Positions 16,726-26,179 of a stretch of DNA of 36,760 bases are shown here, piece after piece (positions within the stretch are counted from its first letter, which is position 1; every line of letters starts with the position of its first letter). The position numbers and the translations under genes are program-made. Below the pieces are notes generated by a model. That model worked only from the letters and a program-made list of their open reading frames with translations. It did not search any database and was not told where the DNA came from. The DNA comes from CAZWKQ01 sp964634005. Lineage in GTDB: Bacteria > Bacteroidota > Bacteroidia > Bacteroidales > JACABE01. The DNA is taken from NCBI GenBank assembly GCA_964634005.1, contig CAZWKQ010000020.1:1-36760 (forward strand), written 5' to 3'.

Positions 16726-18124
16726 GATATCCAAATAGATTTTTATTTTTAATTTGATCTTCAATATATTTAGGAACCATACTTTCCCATCCTTTCTGTT
16801 TGTTTCTAATCATATTTAGAACCAAGTGAGGATAGGTACGTATAAATTCCTTTTTTACATTTTTTATATCGATTATAATATCGTTTTTTGTTAAGTGCAA
16901 AAATAAATACTTTATTTGTTCCGGAATACTAATATTTTTCAGAGTTAGAATTTCATTTGATTTTTCGTCAACAGAAGGATAAACGTACATTTTCATATTT
17001 TTTACGAATAGTCTTCCAAAAGCTTCAATAATGCCACCTTTAAGATTTTCGTAATATTTTTCGTCAATAACATTTAAAAATGTGTGCATTCCTATAATAA
17101 TTCTAAGATTCAGAATTTTGAAATTCGACAGATATGAAACTAATTTATAATACTCTTTGAAATTTGAAATCATAACATTTTGCCCCATACCATTAAGAAT
17201 ATCCACTCTGTCTAAAAAATCTCTTTCATGAAAATTGCCGTCTTCCAGGAGATTATTAAGTGTAATTTCACATAATGCAATTGTATTGTTTTTGTCGTAA
17301 TAACTTTCCTTTTTAAACATAGCATAACTGCTTTTAAGCATATCGAAACCGAGATAGGTGATAGGTCTGAAGCTTCCTCTGAAAGCTAAAACATTTTTCT
17401 TATAAACCATATCCGATGGCTCGAAAACATTGCCGTATCTGTCGAACATTGTAGCCTGAGCCATTCCGTTTTTTACAAGTTGAACGCTTAACAGGCGATT
17501 GTCGATATAATTTAATTGAGGTCCGTTCATTTTAATCATGGTAATTTCTATACGGTCTCTTGATAAGTTATCCATAAGTGAGTTTAGAAAATTATTAGGA
17601 TTATCGTAATGATAAAAACAAGCATGAATCAGGTTAACTCCGAGAATGCCGAGAGTGTTTTGTTGAAGCAGATTATCATTTTCGAGCAATGAAACATGTA
17701 TGATAACTTCATTTGGGGGGCTGTTGGGTATTAATTGAAATTTTACTCCAAGCCAACCTCTTGCATCATTGTTTTTCTGGTAGTTCAGTGCAACAACGGT
17801 ATTGGCAAACACAAAGAAACAAGTAGATTCATCTCGTTTGCCTTTTAAAACATTTATAAGCTCATCGTATTCAATATCAAGCATTTTTCTAAGTCTGTCC
17901 TGCGAAACATACCGCTCTTTTTTGCCTTTACAATATAAATAATCGCTATAAGCCATATCATAAGCCGAAATAGTTTTAGCTATAGTTCCCGAAGCTCCGC
18001 CGGCTTTGAAAAAATTACCGGCAACCTCCTGTCCTCCGCCTATTTCTGCTATTGTTCCATAAAACCTTTTATCCAAATTTATTAATAATGCTTTGCGAGT
18101 CGTGCTTAATATTTCTCTTTCCAT
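16718..18124 (-). CDS. Conserved protein of unknown function with Gly-rich N-terminal motif
   Basis: A 468-aa soluble protein without signal peptide or transmembrane segment. Near the N terminus, residues 26-56 carry AEIGGGQEVAGNFFKAGGAS then GTIAKTISAYDM, a strikingly motif-like stretch. Other likely conserved blocks are YVSQDRLRKMLDIEYDEL, FFVFANTVVALNY, GWLGVKFQL, LGILGVNLIHACFYH and FGRLFVKNMKMYVYP. I recognise it as a widespread family seen in several phyla whose automated product names I recall as contradictory, and I would not trust any of them. Function unknown; its size and charged blocks suggest a cytoplasmic enzyme or scaffold. It overlaps the DUF5063 gene by 8 bp and is divergent from the M23/LysM gene. 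Confidence 0.75.
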   Translation of the reverse strand: MEREILSTTRKALLINLDKRFYGTIAEIGGGQEVAGNFFKAGGASGTIAKTISAYDMAYSDYLYCKGKKERYVSQDRLRKMLDIEYDELINVLKGKRDESTCFFVFANTVVALNYQKNNDARGWLGVKFQLIPNSPPNEVIIHVSLLENDNLLQQNTLGILGVNLIHACFYHYDNPNNFLNSLMDNLSRDRIEITMIKMNGPQLNYIDNRLLSVQLVKNGMAQATMFDRYGNVFEPSDMVYKKNVLAFRGSFRPITYLGFDMLKSSYAMFKKESYYDKNNTIALCEITLNNLLEDGNFHERDFLDRVDILNGMGQNVMISNFKEYYKLVSYLSNFKILNLRIIIGMHTFLNVIDEKYYENLKGGIIEAFGRLFVKNMKMYVYPSVDEKSNEILTLKNISIPEQIKYLFLHLTKNDIIIDIKNVKKEFIRTYPHLVLNMIRNKQKGWESMVPKYIEDQIKNKNLFGYHE

Positions 18125-18157
18125 ATCCTTATAATTTTATTACTCTTTTATACATAA

Positions 18158-18170
18158 CACTTAATAAGTG
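18158..18170. promoter_or_regulatory. Small inverted repeat in divergent intergenic region
   Basis: CACTT-AAT-AAGTG lies in the 152-bp gap between the divergent 468-aa and M23/LysM genes. It could be an operator, but five-base arms in DNA this AT-rich may be chance. Confidence 0.2.
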
Positions 18171-18276
18171 AGTTTGTTAAAAAAACTTAATTTAAGGTTT
18201 TTTAGGATATTTTGTTTTTTTTATTATTTTTTTATATATTAATTTGCATATCGTAATCGGAAAGGAACAATATTTA

Positions 18277-19389
18277 ATGAAGTTAGTATATAGATTTTTA
18301 CTCGGTTTTTTAATTTTTATCACAGCTACAACAGCTTTGTCAGCTCAAACGAATGATATTTCGTTTGAAAATCAATATATTTCAAATGATAGTATGTTGC
18401 TTGCTATGAGAATAGAAAAAACCGGAAAAGCTATCAGCGAAAACATTAAAATAACAAACTCCAATGCAATTCCTGCTTATAGCTTATACGGCGGCAAATG
18501 GTACAATACCGATGTAAAGATAAGTTCCGACAGATTGTTCGACAAAAACGAAACATACGTTTTGCCTTTGATGAATGAAAATGAAAACAATTTTGTTTTC
18601 CCATATCAAGGCAAGGTAATTTCTCCATTTGGATACAGAGGCGGAAGAGTTCATACAGGTACCGATATTAAACTAAATCTTAATGATGAAGTTTACGCTG
18701 CTTTCGACGGAGTGGTAAGAATGGCAAAACGCTACAGCGGTTACGGTAATATTGTAGTTATAAGACATTACAACGGGCTTGAATCTGTTTATAGTCATTT
18801 AAATAAAATTAAAGTAAACGTAAATCAGCGTGTAAGTGCCGGCGATGTTGTTGGGTTAGGCGGAAGAACCGGAAGAGCTACAACTTGCCATCTTCACTTC
18901 GAGTTGCGTTTTTTGGGCAATCCGTTTAATGCCGAAAAACTTCTTGATTTTGAAAATTTTAAACTAAAAAGTGATACATTAATAATTGATAAAAATACTT
19001 TTTTAAAATCGAAAAAATTCATTTACAAGAAGAATAAAAAAGGTAAAAGAGTTAAAGTTTATATTAATGACGATTCAGAAAATGAATTTAAATCGAATTT
19101 AAATTCAGAAGAAAACAAAAATGTATTTACTTACTCCGATTTCAAGAGCGATACTTCTTCATTTAAGGTTGAGGAAGTTGAAACAAAATCAGTAGAAAAT
19201 ACAAAAATAACTAATACTGAAAAGAACACAAAAGTTACAAATAATTCCAAGTATCATAAGGTTAAAAAGGGTGATACTTTATCGAAAATATCAAGAAAAT
19301 ACGGAATAAGAGTTGCAGAATTATGCAAACTAAATAATATAAAAGAGAATGATATTTTGAATCTTGGACAAAATATCAGATTGAGATAA
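18277..19389 (+). CDS. Exported M23 metallopeptidase with C-terminal LysM domain
   Basis: A 370-aa exported cell-wall hydrolase. The Met at 18277 gives a good signal peptide (MKLVYRFLLGFLIFITATTA, cut near LSAQ); a TTG start 33 bp upstream is possible but would spoil it. The M23 domain spans ~108-225 with zinc ligands His126 and Asp130 in HTGTD, and His205/His207 in TCHLHFELR, so it should be an active endopeptidase cutting peptide cross-links in peptidoglycan. A Lys/Ser/Glu-rich linker (~245-320) leads to one LysM domain in the last ~45 residues (VKKGDTLSKISRKYGI), which binds glycan strands. Transcribed alone and ended by a perfect 12-bp hairpin. Probably involved in cell separation or wall remodelling. 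Confidence 0.94.
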   Translation: MKLVYRFLLGFLIFITATTALSAQTNDISFENQYISNDSMLLAMRIEKTGKAISENIKITNSNAIPAYSLYGGKWYNTDVKISSDRLFDKNETYVLPLMNENENNFVFPYQGKVISPFGYRGGRVHTGTDIKLNLNDEVYAAFDGVVRMAKRYSGYGNIVVIRHYNGLESVYSHLNKIKVNVNQRVSAGDVVGLGGRTGRATTCHLHFELRFLGNPFNAEKLLDFENFKLKSDTLIIDKNTFLKSKKFIYKKNKKGKRVKVYINDDSENEFKSNLNSEENKNVFTYSDFKSDTSSFKVEEVETKSVENTKITNTEKNTKVTNNSKYHKVKKGDTLSKISRKYGIRVAELCKLNNIKENDILNLGQNIRLR

Positions 19390-19411
19390 TAATTTTTTAC
19401 TATTAAAATTT

Positions 19412-19444
19412 AAGAGCCATATTATTCAGCAATATGGCTCTTTT
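19412..19444 (+). terminator. Perfect 12-bp hairpin terminator between convergent genes
   Basis: AAGAGCCATATT (19412-19423) pairs perfectly with AATATGGCTCTT (19431-19442) around a 7-nt loop ATTCAGC, followed by TT. On the opposite strand the stem is followed by TAAATTTTAAT, so it may terminate both the M23 gene and the long glycogen/signalling transcript. Confidence 0.85.
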
Positions 19445-19474
19445 CATTTTGAGGATATTATCAGTTATATGTAA

Positions 19475-22400
19475 TTAAAGCCATTTAAGCAGGTTGAAGT
19501 CCAATCTGTGCGGTAAATGGCGATGTTTAGGATACATTCTGAAAGCATAATCGTAAACGCCGGCAGTATTGGCAGGAATATCGCATTTGAATTTAATTGT
19601 TCCGTTTTCGAGTTTTTCTGCACTCATCTCATAAGTAAATATCGGCTTTTTAACTTCATCATTTACTTTCTGTCCGAAAAGCACTTCAATACCTAAGTCA
19701 ACGCCCGAGAGTTCATTGGGTTGAATAATAATTTCGGCTTTAAAGTTTTCGCCAAGAACCAAAGGTTTTTGAGTAGAGTCGGGTAGAGACATTTGCAGAA
19801 CTTCTATTGAATCCCAACTTCTGATGACCTTTCGCTTCCAATGGGCAATTTCTCTTGCAAGTGCAAAGTTGTCGTCGCATAATAGCGTATTTCTTACAAA
19901 CAGTTTATTGTAGAACTTTCTGAAATAATCGTCCAATTGACGTTTCATAGTGAAATGTGGTGCTATTTCGGATATTGTATTTTTTACGTAACTAATCCAT
20001 TTAGTGGGAATATTTGAAGCATCACGATTGTAATAAGTAGGAATTATTTCTTCTTCAAAAATTGTGTAAATAGTTTCAGCATCGAGAGCATTCTGAAAGT
20101 CGGTATTTTCATAAGTAGCTTCTTCTTTTAAAGCCCAACCGGCATTAGCTTTGTAGCCTTCTGCCCACCAACCGTCGAGTACGCTGAAGTTGACAACTCC
20201 GTTCATAATAGCCTTTTCGCCGCTTGTCCCCGATGCTTCCATAGGACGTGTCGGTGTATTTAACCATACATCAACTCCTCTTATCAGATATTTGGCTAGT
20301 TCTATATCGTAATTTTCGAGGAAAATAATCTTTCCGACAAACTCGGGCATTTTCGATACTTCATAAATCATTTTTATGAAATCTTGTCCTGCTTTATCAT
20401 TTGGATGTGCTTTGCCTGCAAATACGAATTGTACGGGCATTTTTTCGTTATTTACAAGTTTTGAAAGCCTTTCTATATTGCTGAAAAGCAAATGTGCTCT
20501 TTTGTATGTGGCAAATCTGCGAGCAAAGCCTATAGTTAATGCATCTTCTTTAAAATTATCGAGTATCTTGAAAATCAACTTCGGATTTTCGTTTCTTCTT
20601 GTTAAATCTTCGGTAAGCCTAAACTCTAAATAATCGATAAGCTGTTTTTTCTGTTTTAATCTCAGATGCCATATAGTTTCATCGGGAACTTGATGGATTT
20701 TGCTCCAGTAATCGGGATTTGTTTGATTTTCGAGGAATTCTTCTCCAAACTCATTTTTGTAGAGTTGTTGCCACGATTTTGAAGCCCATGTTTGCAGATG
20801 TACTCCGTTTGTAACATATCCAACATGAAGTTCTTCGGCGAAATATCCGGGGTAAAGTTTTTGGAACATTTCCCGTGACACTCTGCCGTGTATTTTGCTC
20901 ACACCATTAACTTCCTGCGACAGTTTAAATGCAAGAACACTTACCGAGAACTTTTCGTTGGTGTCATTCTCGGTAAAACGACCAAGATTCATAAAATCAT
21001 CCCACGAAATCTTAAACTGCTCGGCATAGTGAGGCAAATAAATTCTCATTAGGTCTTCACTAAAAGTATCGTGACCAGCGGGAACAGGTGTATGTGTAGT
21101 AAATAAAGTTGATGCCCTAACTACTTCAACCGCTTCTTCAAACGAAAGTTTATCATGTTGTATCAGATTAGAAACGCGTTCAATGGTCGAAAAAGCAGCA
21201 TGACCTTCGTTACAATGGAAAATATCAGGTTTTATGCCTAACTTATTAAGCATTTTTATTCCGCCAATACCAAGAAGCAGCTCTTGTTTCAAGCGGTTTT
21301 CCCAATCGCCTCCGTATAAACGATGGGTAACGCTTCTGTCAAATTCTGAATTATCCTCTATGTCAGTGTCTAAAAGGTAAAGAGGCACTCTGCCGACGTC
21401 AACTCTCCAAACTTTGGCGTACAATCTTCTTCCGGGCAGCGATAAGCTTATTTTTACCCATTCTCCGTTATCGTCTCTTACTGGTATTAAAGGTAATTGA
21501 GTAAATTTTTGAGGTGTATAATTTGCAATTTGATCTCCAGAAATTGAAATACTTTGTTGAAAATAGCCATAGCGGTAAAGAAGTCCGATACCGATAATAC
21601 TTGCATTTGAGTCGCTTGCTACTTTTAAGTAATCGCCGGCCAACATGCCCAATCCTCCCGAATAAATTTTCAGAGAGTCGTGCAATCCGTACTCCATACT
21701 GAAGTATGCAATTTGCTGTTTCGATTTTTCCGAAACTTTTGCCATATAAGCATCGAAATCGGATAAAACTTTATTTAGTTTTTGAAGGAATTTTTCGTTT
21801 TTCTCAAGTTTTTTCAAATCGCTCAGTGTAAGCGATTCAATCAAAGCAATAGGATTATATTTTAATTTTACCCAAAGAAGTTTATCTATCATTTCGAAAA
21901 GCTCCGAAGCTTCGTAATTCCACGTCCACCATAGATTTTTAGCCAATCTCTGAATTCCTTCGAGTTTTTTTGGAATAGTTGGTTTAATAAGTATTTTCTT
22001 CCATTCGGGTTTCGATTCTTTTATTTTCTTGACAGTTTGTGTTATTTCTTTAAGTTGTTTTCCCATAAACAAATCGGAGCGGGAACTAACTTTTGAAATT
22101 GCGTTTGAGTATGCTTTAAAATAATATTGAATAAGGTTTTTCCACAATGCACTTCTTGAAAGATTATAAGATTTTTCTCTTATTTCTTCTATTTCTTCTG
22201 CACTTTTTTTACTGCAATTTAAAATAGTTTCGGCAATACTATTTACTACAAAATCGTCGTTATCATCGGTTCTTTCAATTACTTTTGTGCAATTGTTTTC
22301 AAGATTTTCATTATTGTTTATCCATAATCCGAAACCTGCCAAAGTAGTAGTAATTGTAGGAATGTGAAAGGCCAGACTTTCTAAAGGCGTGTAACCCCAA

Positions 22401-23719
22401 GGTTCGTAATATGAAGGGAATATTGAAGCATCGAATCCAATAAGAAAATCATAGTAGCCAATATTAAAAATTCCGTCATCACCATTGAGGTAAGCAGGTA
22501 CAAAGAAAATTTTTACTTTGTCTTCGGGTCTGTTAAAAAGTTCATTTTTGTAGATATATCTTATTACAGGGTCTTTTTCGGTATCATAAAGACGATGGGT
22601 CAAATGCTGATGTGTCAGAGGTGAAGAAAAATCAGGATTATTTATTCTGTCGATTAATTCGTTGTTAATACCCATTTGATGTGCAGGAACAGCAACTACA
22701 GCAATTATGTTTTTATCTAGTTCGGGGTTTTTGTTTAATTTCCCCATGGCATCGATAAATAGGTCGATACCTTTATTTTTAAATTCGTATCTGCCCGAAT
22801 TTATGATCAGCATGCTGTCTTTATCAAGTTGTTGATTTAGCAAAGCGCTGAAAACATTAAATATCTTTTCTCTTGCTTCTTTTCTTTTTCTGCTGAAGTC
22901 ATTTTTTTGAGGAACGAATGAATCCTCAAAACCATTTGGAGTTATAAAATCAACTTCTTTGTTAAAAAAGTGCTTGCATTCTTTGTTTGTTATTTCACTA
23001 ACCGTAGTAAATCCATCCGATTCTATTGCTGAAAGTTTTTCGAGTGAGAATTTAGAAATCACTCCGAAATCTTTCGATATGATATCGGGATTGTAGGAAT
23101 TAAGGTTGCTGTATAAAGGTAGATTATTCCCAGCAATACATCTTCCCAGCACTGTAGCATGGGTTGTAAATACAGTTGCCGCTTGCGGAACAAACTTTTT
23201 CAAATACAATATTCCGGTTCCGGTCATCCATTCGTGGAAATGAGCTATAAGCCTGTCAAAAGAAGTTAAATTATATTCATAGAAACTTTCAATAATTTTT
23301 GCCGAAGCATAGCCAAACAAAGCCGGTTCGATATAATCCCACTGGCCTGACAATGAATCGAGTTTATAATATTCCCAAAATTCTGAGAAAATCTTGTCTT
23401 TTTCGGCAAAATATTGTGTAAAGTCGACTAAAATTGCAATGGGATTACCTGCAATATTCCACCTTCCGATTCTGAATCTTAGTCCGTTTGCTATTGCTTC
23501 TTCGCGCCACGATTTGTAAAGATATTTGTCTTCAATAAATTCGGGAATTGTTTCGTTTTCTTTCCAAACGTCAGGTCCTATCAGAAAATAATTATCTTTA
23601 AGTTCATTAACTACACTTAAAGCTTTTGTAGATAATACTGTATAAATTCCCCCAACTTTATTACAAACCTCCCAACTGGTTTCAAAAATGTAATCGGGTT
23701 TAATAATATTGTCTGTCAT
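19475..23719 (-). CDS. Fusion of GT3 glycogen synthase and GT35 alpha-glucan phosphorylase
   Basis: A 1414-aa cytoplasmic protein that joins an enzyme making glycogen to one degrading it. Residues ~1-560 are a GT3 (eukaryote/Bacteroidetes-type) glycogen synthase: ETSWEVCNKVGGIYTVLS, LIAHFHEWMTGTGILYLK, and the EX7E donor motif Glu439...Glu447 in YYEPWGYTPLES. Residues ~585-690 are the DUF3417 domain found before short GlgP enzymes (LAKNLWWTWNYEASELFE). Residues ~700-1290 are the phosphorylase, with YFSMEYGLHDSLKIYSGGLG, FHCNEGHAAF and the pyridoxal phosphate site EASGTSGEKAIMNG, the lysine being Lys1169. A ~120-aa beta-rich tail follows. Both halves look catalytically intact and I see no frameshift. 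It starts 11 bp after the hybrid kinase gene and ends the locus. The phosphorylase releases glucose-1-phosphate. Confidence 0.93.
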   Translation of the reverse strand: MTDNIIKPDYIFETSWEVCNKVGGIYTVLSTKALSVVNELKDNYFLIGPDVWKENETIPEFIEDKYLYKSWREEAIANGLRFRIGRWNIAGNPIAILVDFTQYFAEKDKIFSEFWEYYKLDSLSGQWDYIEPALFGYASAKIIESFYEYNLTSFDRLIAHFHEWMTGTGILYLKKFVPQAATVFTTHATVLGRCIAGNNLPLYSNLNSYNPDIISKDFGVISKFSLEKLSAIESDGFTTVSEITNKECKHFFNKEVDFITPNGFEDSFVPQKNDFSRKRKEAREKIFNVFSALLNQQLDKDSMLIINSGRYEFKNKGIDLFIDAMGKLNKNPELDKNIIAVVAVPAHQMGINNELIDRINNPDFSSPLTHQHLTHRLYDTEKDPVIRYIYKNELFNRPEDKVKIFFVPAYLNGDDGIFNIGYYDFLIGFDASIFPSYYEPWGYTPLESLAFHIPTITTTLAGFGLWINNNENLENNCTKVIERTDDNDDFVVNSIAETILNCSKKSAEEIEEIREKSYNLSRSALWKNLIQYYFKAYSNAISKVSSRSDLFMGKQLKEITQTVKKIKESKPEWKKILIKPTIPKKLEGIQRLAKNLWWTWNYEASELFEMIDKLLWVKLKYNPIALIESLTLSDLKKLEKNEKFLQKLNKVLSDFDAYMAKVSEKSKQQIAYFSMEYGLHDSLKIYSGGLGMLAGDYLKVASDSNASIIGIGLLYRYGYFQQSISISGDQIANYTPQKFTQLPLIPVRDDNGEWVKISLSLPGRRLYAKVWRVDVGRVPLYLLDTDIEDNSEFDRSVTHRLYGGDWENRLKQELLLGIGGIKMLNKLGIKPDIFHCNEGHAAFSTIERVSNLIQHDKLSFEEAVEVVRASTLFTTHTPVPAGHDTFSEDLMRIYLPHYAEQFKISWDDFMNLGRFTENDTNEKFSVSVLAFKLSQEVNGVSKIHGRVSREMFQKLYPGYFAEELHVGYVTNGVHLQTWASKSWQQLYKNEFGEEFLENQTNPDYWSKIHQVPDETIWHLRLKQKKQLIDYLEFRLTEDLTRRNENPKLIFKILDNFKEDALTIGFARRFATYKRAHLLFSNIERLSKLVNNEKMPVQFVFAGKAHPNDKAGQDFIKMIYEVSKMPEFVGKIIFLENYDIELAKYLIRGVDVWLNTPTRPMEASGTSGEKAIMNGVVNFSVLDGWWAEGYKANAGWALKEEATYENTDFQNALDAETIYTIFEEEIIPTYYNRDASNIPTKWISYVKNTISEIAPHFTMKRQLDDYFRKFYNKLFVRNTLLCDDNFALAREIAHWKRKVIRSWDSIEVLQMSLPDSTQKPLVLGENFKAEIIIQPNELSGVDLGIEVLFGQKVNDEVKKPIFTYEMSAEKLENGTIKFKCDIPANTAGVYDYAFRMYPKHRHLPHRLDFNLLKWL

Positions 23720-23730
23720 ATAATGTTCAA

Positions 23731-25689
23731 TTAATTATTATTTACTTTATTTAATACTTTGTTTATTTCTGAAATTTTAAATGGTTTTGATATATAATCA
23801 TTCATTCCCGAAGAAAGATATTCTTCTCTGTCTTGTTTCATAACATTAGCGGTCATCGCAATTATAACAATAGGTTTTCGTTTGTTTATAGCTTCTTCAA
23901 TTTTTCTGATTTGCCTTGTTGCGTCAATACCGTTCATAACGGGCATTTGAACATCCATTAATATTACATCGTACTCATTTGCGAGAAACTTTTCAACTGC
24001 AATTTCGCCATTTTCGGCAACATCAACAGAATGTCCCATTTTTTCCAAAGTCATTTTGGCAACTTTTTGATTTATAAGATTATCTTCTGCCAATAGTATT
24101 CTAAGAGGTAATTGTGAAGTTTCAAATTGAGTTTCATCTATCTGATTGTTAATTATTTCGCTCGTTCTGCCTTTTCCTAATTCAACCGTAAACCAGAATG
24201 TTGAGCCTTTGCCTAATTCGCTTTCTACGCCAATTTCCCCATTCATAAGTTCGGTTAGTTTTTTTGAAATTGCTAATCCTAAACCTGTTCCTCCGTGTTT
24301 TCGGGTAGTATATGAATAAACCTGCGAAAATTCTTTAAACAATTTTTTTATTCCCTCTTTTGAAATTCCTATTCCCGAGTCGATAACTTCGAATTTCAAA
24401 ACTATATTTTTCCCTTTATCTTCAATTAGCGAAACGTAAATATCAACACCTCCTTTTTCGGTAAATTTAACAGCATTGTTTGCAAGGTTTAATAATATTT
24501 GATTCAATCTTATAGGATCACCTTTCACTGTATCAGGTATATCTTCGGCAAAATGTACATTAAGATAAATACCTTTTTCGTTAGTTTTGATTGATAGTAT
24601 CTTGATGATATCGTCAACATTATCTTTAAGATTAAAATCAATTTTTTCGAGAGTTATCTGGTCGGATTCAATTTTCGATAAATCGAGAATATCATTAATA
24701 ATAGTTAGTAGATTATTTGCTGATATTGAAATGATATTGAGGTGTTCTTTTTGTTCATCGGTCAATTGAGTTGTTTTAAGAATATTGGCCATACCGATAA
24801 TACCGTTCATAGGTGTTCTAATCTCATGACTCATATTTGCAAGGAAACGGCTTTTTGATTTTGTGGCCGATTCGGCCATTTCTTTAGCTTTTATTAATTC
24901 CTGTTCAAATTTTTTTCTTTCGGTAACATCTCTGATAATTCCCTGAACAACAACTTTCCCGTCAATTTTGATAAGGCTCGATGTCATTTCTACAGGAATA
25001 TTAACTCCATTGGCATCAAGAAAATATATTTCGATTTTCTGAGGAGTTTTAAGGCTTTTGAGATTTGTAATAAATTCGTTGAATGTTAAACCTCCGAATT
25101 TATAGTTTTCGGGCGAATGTAATTTTGATTGGTGTGTTCCTACTAATTTTTCGTAAGGGATATTGAGCAGCTTCGATGCAGCGGGATTTGCATCCAATAT
25201 AAGACCTGTGTTGACATCTGTGAGTATAATGGCATCAGGTGCTCCTTCAAATAAATTTCTAAACCTTTCTTCGCGTTCTTTTAATGAAAGCTCAATTTTT
25301 TTTCGTTCTAATGAATATCTTATTGAACGGCTCAACAATGTTGGGTCGATTTTCCCTTTAATAAGATAATCTGAAGCTCCGCATTCAAGAGCTTTATTGT
25401 CGGTTTCAAAATTATCGATACCTGTAAGCAGTATTGTCGGAATATCAATACCCTTATTTTTGACATGTTTTATAAAATCAAAAGCATTTTTGTTTCCCAA
25501 ATAAAAATCAACCAAAAAGATATCAAAAGATTCTTTTTCAATTCTTTCTATTGCTTGATCAAAAGTTTTTGCCCATTCCAGTTGAAATTTAGCAGTTTTA
25601 ATCTCGCTGCATATTTCTTTGGTTAGTAAATAGTCGTCGTCATCATCTTCTATCAAAAGAATCTTTATCAAATTCTTAACGTTTTCCAT
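23731..25689 (-). CDS. Hybrid histidine kinase REC-PAS-HisKA-HATPase-REC
   Basis: A 652-aa soluble hybrid kinase without membrane segments. An N-terminal receiver (~8-125) has acidic cluster EDDDDD, phosphoacceptor Asp61, Thr89 and Lys111. A PAS domain (~137-255) follows, with RNLFEGAPDAIILTDVN. HisKA has phosphoacceptor His288 in ANMSHEIRTPMNG; the HATPase (~390-505) has LLNLANNAVKFTEKGG, DSGIGIS and GGTGLGLAISKKL. The second receiver (~527-645) has Asp579 in VILMDVQMPVMNG and a TAN...KPF ending. Two receivers make it suited to a phosphorelay: input from another kinase at Asp61 and output from Asp579 (inference). It is 15 bp after the stand-alone receiver gene and 11 bp before the glycogen fusion gene. 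Confidence 0.95.
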   Translation of the reverse strand: MENVKNLIKILLIEDDDDDYLLTKEICSEIKTAKFQLEWAKTFDQAIERIEKESFDIFLVDFYLGNKNAFDFIKHVKNKGIDIPTILLTGIDNFETDNKALECGASDYLIKGKIDPTLLSRSIRYSLERKKIELSLKEREERFRNLFEGAPDAIILTDVNTGLILDANPAASKLLNIPYEKLVGTHQSKLHSPENYKFGGLTFNEFITNLKSLKTPQKIEIYFLDANGVNIPVEMTSSLIKIDGKVVVQGIIRDVTERKKFEQELIKAKEMAESATKSKSRFLANMSHEIRTPMNGIIGMANILKTTQLTDEQKEHLNIISISANNLLTIINDILDLSKIESDQITLEKIDFNLKDNVDDIIKILSIKTNEKGIYLNVHFAEDIPDTVKGDPIRLNQILLNLANNAVKFTEKGGVDIYVSLIEDKGKNIVLKFEVIDSGIGISKEGIKKLFKEFSQVYSYTTRKHGGTGLGLAISKKLTELMNGEIGVESELGKGSTFWFTVELGKGRTSEIINNQIDETQFETSQLPLRILLAEDNLINQKVAKMTLEKMGHSVDVAENGEIAVEKFLANEYDVILMDVQMPVMNGIDATRQIRKIEEAINKRKPIVIIAMTANVMKQDREEYLSSGMNDYISKPFKISEINKVLNKVNNN

Positions 25690-25704
25690 AATATTTTCAG
25701 TTTA

Positions 25705-26166
25705 TTAGTCCTTATTTTTTTGTATTGGCAATCTTACGATTTCGAACCAATAATTTTCAATAACTTTAATAATTTTAACAAGACCGTCAAAGGTTACAGG
25801 TTTTGTTATAAAAGAGTTTGCACCTAAATCATAAGTTTTCAATATATCTTCTTCGGCCTGAGATGTAGTAAGAATAATAACCGGAATATGTTTAAGAAAG
25901 GGGTCTGATTTAATTTCTTTAAGTGCTTCTCTGCCATCTTTTCGAGGCATATTCAAATCGAGCAATATAATACCCGGTCTTGGCGAATCTTTCGGGTCAG
26001 AATATTTACCGCGACGGTAAAGGTAATCGAGAAGTTCTACTCCGTCTTCAACAAAATATAATTCGTTTGCTATCCTGCTTTCAACTAATGCCTCACTAGT
26101 AAGATAACGATCATCGGGATCGTCTTCTGCCATCAATATAATTATCGGTTTCGATTCAGTACTCAT
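25705..26166 (-). CDS. Stand-alone receiver domain protein (Rcp1-like)
   Basis: A 153-aa response regulator consisting of a receiver only. With the start at 26166 (MSTESKPIIILMAEDDPDDR) there is a 13-bp gap to the upstream kinase; a start 10 codons earlier would overlap it. Asp70 in IILLDLNMPRKDG is the phosphoacceptor, with the acidic pair DDPDD, Thr100/Thr101 and Lys122 (FITKP). The FVEDGVELLDYLYRRGKY insertion is typical of the Rcp1/CheY-like group that partners phytochrome-type kinases. Without an output domain it must act by protein contact or pass phosphate onward. Its flanking kinases have the SHxLQEPLR H-box typical of the partners of such receivers. Confidence 0.94.
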   Translation of the reverse strand: MSTESKPIIILMAEDDPDDRYLTSEALVESRIANELYFVEDGVELLDYLYRRGKYSDPKDSPRPGIILLDLNMPRKDGREALKEIKSDPFLKHIPVIILTTSQAEEDILKTYDLGANSFITKPVTFDGLVKIIKVIENYWFEIVRLPIQKNKD

Positions 26167-26179
26167 TTTTTTATAAATT

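Noticed and set aside
18180..18203. Imperfect hairpin AAAAAACTTAA/TTAAGGTTTTTT upstream of the M23 gene
   Set aside because: A-T pairs only with mismatches, expected by chance in such DNA; it is in a divergent promoter region where a terminator makes little sense.
18244..18276. TTG start for the M23/LysM protein
   Set aside because: The ATG at 18277 begins a standard signal peptide and the extra 11 residues would disrupt it.
20376..20633. Plus-strand ORF of 85 codons inside the synthase-phosphorylase gene, and many similar ones elsewhere
   Set aside because: These lie wholly inside well-supported genes on the other strand or frame, lack family motifs and reflect codon bias of the real gene.
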